Assembly: GCA_029783825.1 (NCBI GenBank) | Contig: JAREIK010002991.1 | Coordinates: forward strand, 1,883,397 to 1,947,396 | DNA: 64,000 nucleotides | Direction of reading: 5' to 3' | From: Sapria himalayana | Lineage: Eukaryota; Streptophyta; Magnoliopsida; Malpighiales; Rafflesiaceae | Shown here: positions 45,001 to 57,000 of the stretch, piece after piece | Numbering within the stretch: position 1 is the stretch's first letter | Layout: every line of letters begins with the position of its first letter | Notes under the pieces: generated by a model | Databases searched by the model: none | What the model saw: the letters and a program-made list of their open reading frames with translations, nothing else | What the model was told of the DNA's origin: nothing | Program-made: the position numbers and the translations under genes

Positions 45001-48000
45001 TTTTATATTGAATTATTTAATTAATTAATTTTGCATTGAAATTTATAATATTTTAAATTAAAGATGATACAATTCTAAAGAGCCCAAAACGTCAAGTCCC
45101 GACACTAAATCCCAAAGGCTTAGCATGAACTAGCCTGAGTTCGGCAAACTCGACCCAATCAAGCCATGCCGATTCATGTCGGGCCTACCCTTTTTGAGTC
45201 ATGTCATGCGGTCATGCCAGACACGACACGACTCATGTACCATGCTGGCCTAGCACAACCCGTTTGACGTGTCTAGATATTATTACATATATTTGTCCAT
45301 TTTTTTATTATTTTTTGATTAGAACATTCAATGTATGAATTATCACAATTAAGTTTATCAATTATATAATATCATCTAATTAATATTTTTTATATGAGTT
45401 GTTACATTTTTTATTTCTGCATCCAAATTTATAACATTGTATCAAAGCAAGGTTCAAAATCCTAGATATAGGAAATATGTATATTGTACAAGTACAATAC
45501 ATGTATAAGTATACTATTTAAAAAAAATTAAGTGACAAGCACACTGTAGTCACACATAGGTGCACAAAAGATTAAATATTTATGACCACCAATATACATT
45601 CAATGATAATGATTCAATTCCAATACTAGAAGTATGAATGTCATACTCCATGCACAAGATTCTAACTTTAGCACAAAATTAAGGAGAGGTTAATATATTA
45701 ATAGCATTACTTAAAAATTGAAAATACTGCATCTAATAAATCTCAAATCCAATACCTACCTCAATTGAAAAAACATTAAAAAATTTAGTATATCACTAAA
45801 AAATAACCTCAAATTCCATTACTAAAATTATAATTTATGAAATTCATGTTTTTATAGAATTTTTTATTTCATATTGAATTTACTTGTACTGTATATTGTT
45901 TTTAATCTTGAAAACATTAGTGCATTAAAATTGTTGTACAGTTTAAACTTTAAATATAAAATTATTTCATTTTTAGTTATTTAATTTTTAATTTTAATTT
46001 TTGTAAAAATTTATAGTATAGCTAGCCATAGCCCATGATGGTGATGGTGTCACGAAGCACAAACTTTAGTTCAATTATGTATAGCCTTAGATTATGAATT
46101 ATAATTTATACCACTTTTCGATCCTAAGTCAATCATTTCATGCCTCAGAAAAAAAAACATACATACAAATCACAAAAAAAAATATGTTTGAGGGAATAAA
46201 TTCACAAATTTTTAAAAAATATGACTAAATACAAATAAGGAGAGACTCCTAATATAGAGAAAGCCCATTACATTAATAAACAGAATTACATTAAAATATT
46301 ATAATCTCATATCACATAAACAAAAAAAATGTAAGAGTATTCTAGAATCATCTCAGACTTGAATCTCACAATATTATTGGGCTCATCTTGGGCACTGAAA
46401 TACTCCAAGATTTTTAGGATCTTCATTAAATAGACATCCATCGAAACTATACTAAGTTCATAGTCAACGAAAATAGTATGGCCATGACATTAGGATGTGC
46501 CAGGCACAAGCCAAGGCTGGCTACTAGGCTAGCCCTAGCCAAAAATAGTCTAAAGATGCCACCCCAACATGCACCATGCACGAACCCAAGTGCTAAGCCC
46601 CAAGGCCAAAATTGCTAGGCTGAGCATGAGAAACAAGCTCATGTCATGCATATGCAATGGCTAACATATAATTCATTCTTTCTTAACACATACAAGGCTT
46701 TTTGAAAGTGATACATGAGTTATTCCAATAATTAACAATAAATTACAAAATTATTCAAATAAATGACAACAAAGCTATCAAAAAAATATTAAAATATTCT
46801 ATTCATAAAAGTACATGTCGCAAAAAAATTGCTGCACCCAAAAGATATTACTAAAGGTCTAGAATGCATATGAATCATGACGACTCACACAAATATTCAT
46901 ATATTTATCGCCTTCAATTATCTCATCTTGATCATAGTTTTATAAATTATTTCGTCACTCCAAGTTGATCAAATAAATCAGTTATAAGATAAATATAATA
47001 TTTGTTCTTCATTATCAACTTATTGATGATTCAATAATACATAATTGTAAAGATCCATCAAATTTTGTTTGAACAAGACTGATGCTTCATAAGGCATCTT
47101 CAATGATTGAATAAACTTTGAATCAATTATATCATAAAGTTGATTCATTAACCCATTGAGCTCTAGTAGTGTCATCAGATAGAGTCTAAGAAACCTTGAT
47201 AGATAGTTGAGAATTAGACATTTATTCGATTTTATGATTCACTTGTCTTTTTTATATTCACTTTGCAACTTTCTTATTATTTTTTATTTTTTATATTTGT
47301 GATAGGAGCGCCCAACTTATAGGTTGTCCCAATTATTTTACCTCATTATATAAGAATATTTAATATATAAATTTTATTATATGTATTATTTTATTTATTT
47401 TTTTAATAATATTTTGTAATATGTCATAACTGCTAACCAAGGAAAAATATAATCATAAGTTTGCATACATTACTGTTTTTTATTTTAGTGGTGGAGGCAG
47501 CAATAGCGAATGGTGGTGGCAAATGTATTTTTTATTTCTATATTTGTGATGGGAGCACTCAGCTTATGAATTAGCACACTTATTTTTCCTCATTATATAA
47601 AGATACTTAATATATAAATTTTATTATAAGTATTATTTTATTTAATTTTTAATAATATTTTGTAATATGTCATTTGTCATAACAGCCAATCAAGGAAAAA
47701 TGTAATCATAGGTTTGTATACAGTGATGTTTTTTATTCGAGTGGTTGTGGCAGAAATAGCGCATTGTAGTGGCAGAAGTAATGCAAGGTAGTCCCAACAA
47801 TAGCACATGGTAGGGGCAACAGAGACACACACAATGGTGGTGGCAAGCAAGCACAATATTGGTAGCAGAGGCAGTCACAATTAGTGGAAACAAGAATGCA
47901 CGACTGAGGTGTAGCAAATGCGTAAGGTGATGGCATGCAATGGCATGTGAAGGTGGCTTGAGACACCTCACAATAGTATTTTGGGCAGAAATCTAAATTA

Positions 48001-51000
48001 GAATATTGACAAAACTATAAAAATAAATAAAGACATTCTTATTTTTCATTTGGAAAAAATAGTTTTATCAAAAATATAGAGAGAAATTATTATAGCTGAT
48101 ATATTTGGAAAAGAACAACTCAATGAACTAACTATAGGAGAATGATTCAAACCAGAAAGATTATTAAATATTATATCCAAAGATAAAATAAAATATTTTA
48201 CATGGTATTAAGAGATAAACTTAATACTAGTCATTCATGAGGTTCAAAAAATTCATACACAGTAACACTTTAACTTACTAGAAAAAAGTATAAGAAAATC
48301 ATCTTTAATATATTAACTAAGCCTCCCTTTCTTTCATGACAATCTCTATTGAATATATGACTTCGGTGCAAATTTTTACTTCTCTTACAATATCACACAG
48401 TTAGAGAATATATCAACTAAACGTGAAGAATGTATTTCTTCATGATGACTTTTAAGGAGAGACACATACGAAGCAGTCACATGGGTTTCAAGCAAAATAA
48501 TTATTAGTAGTTTACAAATTATGAAAGTTGTATGGCTTGAAGTAATCATTGAAAATCTAGTTTGTAAAATTTTCATAGATAAACATCTCAGTTAGATTAT
48601 ATATTTGTGTTACAAACTTTTATTTAGTTTTATAGAAAAATAATGGGTATTCAAATCCAAGATCCTAACTCCACCAAAAATCTAACTCAAATATGAAGGT
48701 TTACCCTAACTCCACCAAAAATAATGGGTATTCAAAAAGCTAGTCTGGGTGGTTCACATTCTGGCTAGCATTCACTCCGAGACCCCCTTTTTGTGACACC
48801 GGGTAGCTGTCTTTCTAGGTGGCCTTTTCCCAGGTAATCCTCTTCCGTTACGTATCATTTTCTCAAGAGACCTGTTCTGATACCAAATGATGGGTATCCA
48901 AGCCCAATTTCCTAACTTCACCCAAAAACTAACTCAAAAGTGAAGGTTTGTATTCCTATTTAAATACTCATCTACCTTCTTAGGACCCTTTGATGTGGCT
49001 CATATCATCTCATACCCCTTGAGAAATTGGATGTCAACTCACGACCTTCATTCTAGGTGGCTCACACTCTGGAAAGCAATCACTGTGGACGCCCTTTTTG
49101 TGGCACCGGGTAGCCTTTTTTCCAGGTAGTCCTCTTCTGTTACGTATCATTTTCTCAAGAGACCTGCTCTAATACCAAATAATGGGTAACAAAGCCCAAG
49201 GCCTTAACTCTGCCTAAAATCTAGCTCAATGATAAAAGTTTACCCTCATACTTAAATATTCATCTAACTCCTTAAGATCCTTCGATGTACGTCTTATCAT
49301 CTCATACCCCTTGAGAAATTGGACATCCACAAATAACTTTCACTCTGTGTGGCTTACACTTTAGCAAGCATTCACTCTAAGCCCCCCTCTTTGTTGCATC
49401 GAGTAGCCCTCTTCCAGGTATCCATTTATCATGTGGCCCTCTTCAATTATACATCATTATCTCAAAAGACTTGCTCTAATACCAAATGATGGGTATCCAA
49501 GCCCCAAAATCCTAACTCCACCCAAAAGCTAGCTCAAAGATGGAGGTTTGCCCTCCTACTTAAATACAAATCTAACTCCTTGGGATCCTTCAATGTTGGT
49601 CTAATCAAAGAGCCCTAATGACATAATAATTTTATTAAATATTTATGTGAATAATATTCTTATTATAGAAGCTAAAGAATAAATAATCACTTAACTCAAA
49701 AAGTATCTTCATGTATAATTTTTAATTAAAACACATGGACACATAATACTTTTTTGAAATCGAGATAACTTATTCTACAAAAAGTATCTTATTGTCAAAT
49801 AGAATATAAGTACTTGATACTCTTACGAATATTACTCTTTTGAATTGTACCTTGATAGATATTCTTATTGATTCATGCAGTGATTTTACTTATGATCCTA
49901 CTCATATTTTTTCTCTACTATTTATAAGAAAATCATAAAAAAAATTAACATTTTACCTGTTAATAGATCATATATAAGGTGATTTTATAATTCTTCTTGG
50001 TATGTTCACCTAAACACAGCTCTTCTATACTGAGATATGAAAAAAAATTCTCGAAGGTTTATTATCTTTTTAATGGATCATGGATAATTCAAGTTAGCTA
50101 GATATTTACATTCAAAATGAGAACCAGTATGCACCAAGAAAAGATCAATAACATGATTTTATAATTTTCTTGAATATAACCTTGTTTCCTAAAAAAATAA
50201 AAAAAATACAAGTATTTCGAGATTTAGTATATAAACAAAATTCAGAATAATGATAATAATTACTTGCGAGATATTTTGAATATGTCAACTTTTCAAGGAG
50301 ATCATGTATGCACACTCTTCTTTTTGTACCCTTTTTATGACAATCAATGAGACATATAACCTCCTATCTAAATTTCACAAGTATACAAAATACATATAAA
50401 TGTATCATTTCTTCCTAAATGAAAAAAATTTATGATAATACCATTGCTACAACATACATTTAGATTGTAGAGAGCTAGCTAATATCTTCACAAAGATGTT
50501 GAAGATGTCTCTGCGTATATTTCTTTTCTAAAAACTTGGTATTATGAACTTATGTACACTAACTTTACATGGAGTATTATAATTTTCTTATTATTTTTTA
50601 TTTTTATATTTTTAATATGGGTATCAAATTTATAGACTACTTTAATCATTTTTGCTCATTATATAATGACATTTAATGTATAAATTGAGTAATATTATAT
50701 TTATTTTTCAATATTATTTTATCAAACATTTGATTTGGTCTATTATATAAAAAACACACGAGGAACGCCTCATGTTATGTTGGACCAAGGCTGGCCTTGC
50801 CACATGCCAAGACATGCATGATTCACGTGCTTGGCCCATGACCAGAAATGAATAATGAGTCAGGTGCCCACGGGACCCATTAGGATTCAGATATAAATAA
50901 TAACAAATGATAATCAAATAGATGTAGATATAAATAATATTAAAAAACTAACCAAAAAGTTCGATATCAAGACTTTATTCTCTCCAATAATCTCAATCTA

Positions 51001-54000
51001 TTTACTTGAAAAATCTTAAACTAAATAAACTTTAATAGTATATAGTTGCTTTAATATAAAAAAAATTCTAAGGATATCAAAGAAGAATCATTAAAATATA
51101 AATATTATAAAAATATATATACATATACGTGTACATATAAGACTAATCATTTTAAGAGTCATGCCAATCAATACACTAAAAAATATAGTACATTAGATCC
51201 AAACAAACCAAATCAAGCAACAAAATATATAAAATTAGATCAATTTTAGTTTCATTGACTACCTTCATTTAGCATAATAACTTTGAAAAAAAAAAAACTA
51301 AATTAATTATGATTATTGATCTTCCAATTAAATTTTTTGAAAATCCTAGAACAGTCAATATTTTACATACCTAATTTCAAATTATTTATCTTTGAATTCC
51401 TAAATTCACTATTTGAATGACATAATAAAAAAATATAAGATAAAAAAATAATTAAGAATTAATAAATTTAAAAATATATTAATTAAGATTTTCATGATAT
51501 CCAATATCTGGACTAATCATAATGATATATCATTTATATGTCACATTACTCACTATATAGATTCAAATTTAAAACTAAAAAAATTATAATTTCTAAGATG
51601 ATTCTTGCTCATGATAATCATGTCATATATAAGTGTATGATAAAGATCTGTAGAAAATATATCATTTAGAATAAAATTTATAATATTACATTTGATAATA
51701 CCACTATTTTTAAGAGCATTTTTTAAAATGCCTTGACACGATTCGTAAAATGCCTCAAAGCCTTAAAAAAATATGGAGCTCGACAGAGCTCCAACGATGA
51801 CTTCCAAGAAGCTCCATCAAGTTTTTCATGGAGCAGGGGAGAGGATAGAGGGGAGTGAAGAAAGAGCAGAGGGAAGAGGAAAGAGGGGGCAGGGGAGAGG
51901 GGAGAGGGGGAGGAAAGAGGAGAGAGGGGAGAGGGGCGAGAAAAAAGAGAGAAGCTCTATTCTATTTTAAATTAATTAAATTTTAAATAATATTTTAATT
52001 TGATAATTTGATAAAATTATCAAATTAATAAATAATATTAATTATAAAATATTTCATACTATTTATTATTGAAAAAATTAATTGAAAATTTTGATTTGAT
52101 AATGATAAAATTATTTTAAATTTATTAAAATTTAATATATTATAAAATATTTATTAAAGTATTCTATACGATTTTATTTTATTTTTTATATATTATAAAA
52201 TATTTATTAATTATATTTATAGTCAATGAGCATCTTAAAAATACTTTTTAAAATATTAATTAATATTTTTATATTTATGCAATTTTATTTTATATATTTT
52301 AAAATATTAATTAATTATATATTGTGATGCTTCAAAAATTTACTCCTTAACACCTCAAAGTTTATGTCTTACCTCACGAACACAAAAACACATTACCTTA
52401 TGTTATCACCTTTTAAAACTTTGGATAATGCTTTGAATAACAAATTTCTTCATTAGTATGTTTATCAAAATTATTAGAAATTATCCATTTTGTAAAATTT
52501 TTATATTTGATATATATGTCATATAAATTAACCTAATAATATAAGTCAGATAACAAAAATTTAGTAATATATATTTATCAACAAGCCTAAAAAAATTTGA
52601 AACAGATATGAGACAGCGTTAGAATTATATATACATGATATTATAGTTATGTATAAATTATCAATATGAAATATCTTACTACATAAATAGTAATAACAAA
52701 TTTATTATAGATGATTTAAATTGTGATAAATAAATTCCATTTGTAAAATTGCTAAAGAATTTTTAGCACCATAAATATATGTTCATCTTTATATACTTTC
52801 ATAATTTACATTACATTGGAAGCATACACAATATAAATGGCATGTTTGGCAAGTATAGAGGACCCTATATTTAGTGTCATGACAATTAAAATATTGGTCC
52901 TTAATTTTAATTTTGTATTACTTAATAGTTTGTATAGATTATAAGATTAAAATACAAGGAAAAAAATATGTATAAAGATAGATATCTACCTACATGAACC
53001 AAATAAATGACCCTAAAAATTTTATTAAAAAAAATTAACTAGCATATTTACATATACAACATTATATATTGTAGTTATAACGAAGCTCCAAATATGAACA
53101 TATACATCATATTCACAGATAATAACTTTTTCATTCAATTAATTAAAGACAAACAACTAAGTAATTTATCAAATAAAAATGAATTGTTTTAGTACATAAA
53201 AACTAATTACTAATTTATTATATCACAAAATGATAATAAATATTTAAATATTTTGAATTAAGAAAAATCATATAAATCTACATATCTCATATTATCTAAG
53301 TAACACATAATCTACTGACCCCACTAATATCTAGGATGATATCAAACTTTAAATCTATTTTTTCATTAGAAATTAATATTATTTCAGATAAAAAATTAAA
53401 TTAAAACCAAAAAATACTTACAGTCTTGAAGAATTAAAAATATTATAGATTATGCATTCAGTATAAAACAAAAGAATACTAATAACTAATGACTCTTGGG
53501 ACATCAAAATTGAGAATATTAAAACAATTATTAACACTACCTTCATACACATATATAATAACAATTTACATCTACAATACCATATTATAGATACAAATTG
53601 ATGATTCAGCGAATTTTGGATTGTTTTTTTGTAATACAAAATTTTCATTGTTTTTATATTATTGTCGATTATGCTTCATCTTATGTTATGTATTATATTA
53701 TAAATTAAAATTTTTATTAAAAATTTTAATTTTTGAGTTGAGCCAATTGAATTTCAATTATTTTTTTTAACTATTACTTTTATTTTGATTCATTTCAATT
53801 TCTAAAGCAATGTGCATATATAATGCACTTTTTAAATATATTCTTTTGATAAATAAATATAATATTTTGAATAAATCAAAAATTAAAATTAACAAATTTT
53901 AACTAGACACATTCAAGCTACCCATAACTAGTATGACCTAGCACAAAAATCCCCAACTATGAGCCATCATGGCACGACTCTAGTAGGATATCCAAATTAT

Positions 54001-57000
54001 TCAGTAGTATCATGTTGGGCCGAATGATTTAGATATCATGTCATGCCTAGCATGATACGGCAGCCCAATTAGGTCACAATAAAATAGGTTGTGCCAACAC
54101 GGCATAATCAATTTGACATCTCTAACAAATTACAAAATATATTTTATGACTTCAAACAATCTTGTAAGACATTTTAATAATTTTTGTTGATACTTATTAT
54201 ATTTGATTTTAGGAGATTAGTATCATTCTATTCATGTTTTTTCAAATATTAATCTAAAGATGAGTATATGATATTTGTTATATATATTATTGAAATTTTA
54301 ATTATAAGAGATATCAATTGGATATGTTTTAACTAAAATTATTTTTATATATCTCAGACAAAGAATTTGCAATATATATAGTATTTTTTTATACAGAGAT
54401 TAAAATATCAAGAGGCACAACTTTTCTTTTTCATTAGAGATATATTTGGATATGCTTAATTGTTATTTAGTGACTCACCAATAAGTTAAATATTACTTAT
54501 ATCATCAATATAAATAATTATTTTCTATGCTCTCCTAAATAAATTCATATGAATACAATGATTATTATACTTATGCATGTGAAAAAACTCCAAGATATTA
54601 AATTATATTTATAGATCATGCATATAATCAAATAAAAACTTATTCAAATTTTAGTTGGAATCCTACAATTATAAAGAGAATATCTACCACAAGTTCTTTT
54701 TTTTTTTTTTGTAAATAACCTTGTCACCTAAATGGGCATGAGATAAATAATTATTTTGAGATTTAATATACATACTATGTATATAGCTAAGACATCATGT
54801 GCTTGTGAGCTCCAATAGGGCAAACACTTATTAAAATAATCACTGAGATTCATTATTCTTAAAAGCATAAATATGATATGTAGATTATAAAAAATATTAT
54901 ATAGCCTAAGGAAGACTCATAGGGTATGACATAATAGATTTTTATTGGTATTTACTATATTTAATTTTTAAAGATTCATCAAATTATTCATATTTTTTTC
55001 AACATTGATCAAAAAACAAGTATGTGATATTAATGTAAATATCAATAATATTTTTTTATAAAAGATTTTCAACTAAATATATCACAATTGAAATTATTTC
55101 TATAGCCAGATTTTCAGACAAAAAATTTGAAATATCTTAGATATTTTCTTGGTATAAAGGTAAAATACTCATGAGACTATTTTTCTTTCTCAATAGAAAT
55201 ATATTTTGATTCTTTTATCTGATTTGAATATGTCTATTTGTTCACCTATTGAATTATCACTTAATCCAAGTATAAACTTATATATAAATATTAGTTTTTT
55301 CAATTAATTCTATTAAATATAAAATAATTATAAGAAAGTTAAATTATATAATAATAATTAGAATAGATATTATATATGTTGTCAATATAATTAATTATTT
55401 TTTAAGCTCTCCTAAATAAAATCATAAAAATATAATGTTTGCGATACTCAAATATGTTAAAAAAAACTTTGAATTGTGAGGTTATGTTTGGATAACACAA
55501 GCATGGTCAAATAAAAGCCTATTTAGATTCTAGTTAGGTTCTTATAATTACAAAGAAAGGAACCACCTTTAATTTTTATATTTTTGTACATATAATATTA
55601 ACTTCTAGAAAAGAACAAAATATATATAATCATTTTGAGATCAAGTATATAGACTAAGTGCATAGCCATGATATTAACTACTTATAAGCTCCAATGAGCT
55701 AATCACTTCTTGCTAGAGCTTCTCCTATCAATTTAAAAAATAATAATATTTTATTAGAATAATCAAACATAACACATGACAACCAAATATTTCACAAACA
55801 AATATAATATATGGAGATGGGTTATTACTTTATTAAAGAGATTATTCATAATAATTTGACTGCTATAACTTACATTCTTACTATTGATCAAATTACATAT
55901 AGCTTCTCAAAGGTTCTTAGAAGACTACAAACTATTTTTTTCTTTTCTAAATTAAAAATTTATGACATATATATCCTAGCTTAAAAAAATGATAAAAGTT
56001 TAATTTTTTATTTTTTATTATTTTATTTATTCTTTATTATTTAGAAGCACTCAACTTATGAGCTACCGTAAACCATACATATTGAATACAAATTTATACA
56101 CTAAGCATTATGCTCTAGTATTCATCTACCAAAAAATTAGTTAAAATAAATCACACATACAGTGCAGATCATTAGAATAATTCTACTATATAAGATTAGT
56201 ATCTTTATATCACTTTTACAACATGTTCTATGTATCCATACTTGGTAAGAATTTGAGAGCAAAATTGAAATATGCATGAGAAACTCACATCCAGTGATCC
56301 CGTTCCAGTAAAAGTATAAAGCCTTGTAGGAGTAATTGCCATCACATAATACCTTATTCCAGAGTCTAGACTTGTCGTCTCCATCTGTTCATACACAAGG
56401 ATCACAGGTAGAAGTTACGTACTTGTGGTGAAGAACGGGTAAAAATTATGGCTCTCATGCAAACAAGAGGAGTAGGGGAAAACCTGCAACCCAGTGAAAG
56501 CTTCTGGTAGCTCTGTTAACTCAAACAATAGATTTAGGTATTTCTCTTTCTTGTCCTTCTCGTCAACTGAGATCTCATATAGTTGCCCATTTTCAGTGCC
56601 AAGAATAACCTCTTTCGTTGAGACTGAGTTGAAAACAGCAAGGACGTTAAAAACCTCTCAGGCTTCAATATAATATACATAAGCAGTGGAGAATAAGTTG
56701 TAATCATAAAAACCGAGGTACAACCTTCTGTTATCTGTTGTCTGTTCCAGGAAACGGCATTTACAATGAATCCTCTCAATTTGTGAAGCACACGAGGCTT
56801 ACTCCACTTTGCATGAGTATAGTAAGTATCAATGCCGCCACTGCCAGCAATAGTAATGATGCAGTGGCTCCCGCCAGGATCAATAAAGATTTTGTGAACG
56901 TGTTGCTCCCCGGGTCGGCCCATACAGAGATCGATATCTATTAATCATGGAATAAGATCATATTAAGGATCACTAACTACTAATTGTGTCAGGTTTACCA

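Larger units (their letters stand above)
40490..45275 (+). mobile_element. hAT transposon with transposase remnant (copy 1), four nested small hATs
   Basis: A promoter-like segment (CTATATATATATTCTCC near 40640) is followed by transposase pieces at about 41230-41395, 42372-43010, 43483-44143 and 44515-44717. The last piece has the hAT C-terminal dimerisation domain (LSKIAWDLLTPLMSSIASES). The right end is CCGTTTGACGTGTCTA. Four small hAT elements interrupt it, one of them inside another. Copy 2 at 50.7-54.1 kb shows the empty sites. Several stops: not active. The left end is uncertain. Confidence 0.5.
50747..54125 (+). mobile_element. hAT transposon with transposase remnant (copy 2)
   Basis: Parallel to copy 1: N-terminal piece near 51180-51420, central piece to 51702, C-terminal part at 52424-53420, and a right end CAATTTGACATCTCTA at about 54110-54125 after a GC-richer subterminal tract. 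More decayed than copy 1. It carries a Mutator-like element but none of the small hATs seen in copy 1. The left edge is approximate. Confidence 0.5.

Noticed and set aside
47690..47971. Cys/His-rich proteins of 77-93 codons on the minus strand
   Set aside because: They come from GTGGTGGCAG-type simple repeats; Cys and His spacing is irregular and the two frames overlap.
48645..49607. CRISPR-like array of direct repeats with spacers
   Set aside because: Units are about 300 bases with LTR and primer-binding-site structure in a plant intron; this is a multimeric TRIM.
51773..51970. Glu/Arg/Gly-rich small protein
   Set aside because: A translation of the purine tract inside a Mutator-like element.
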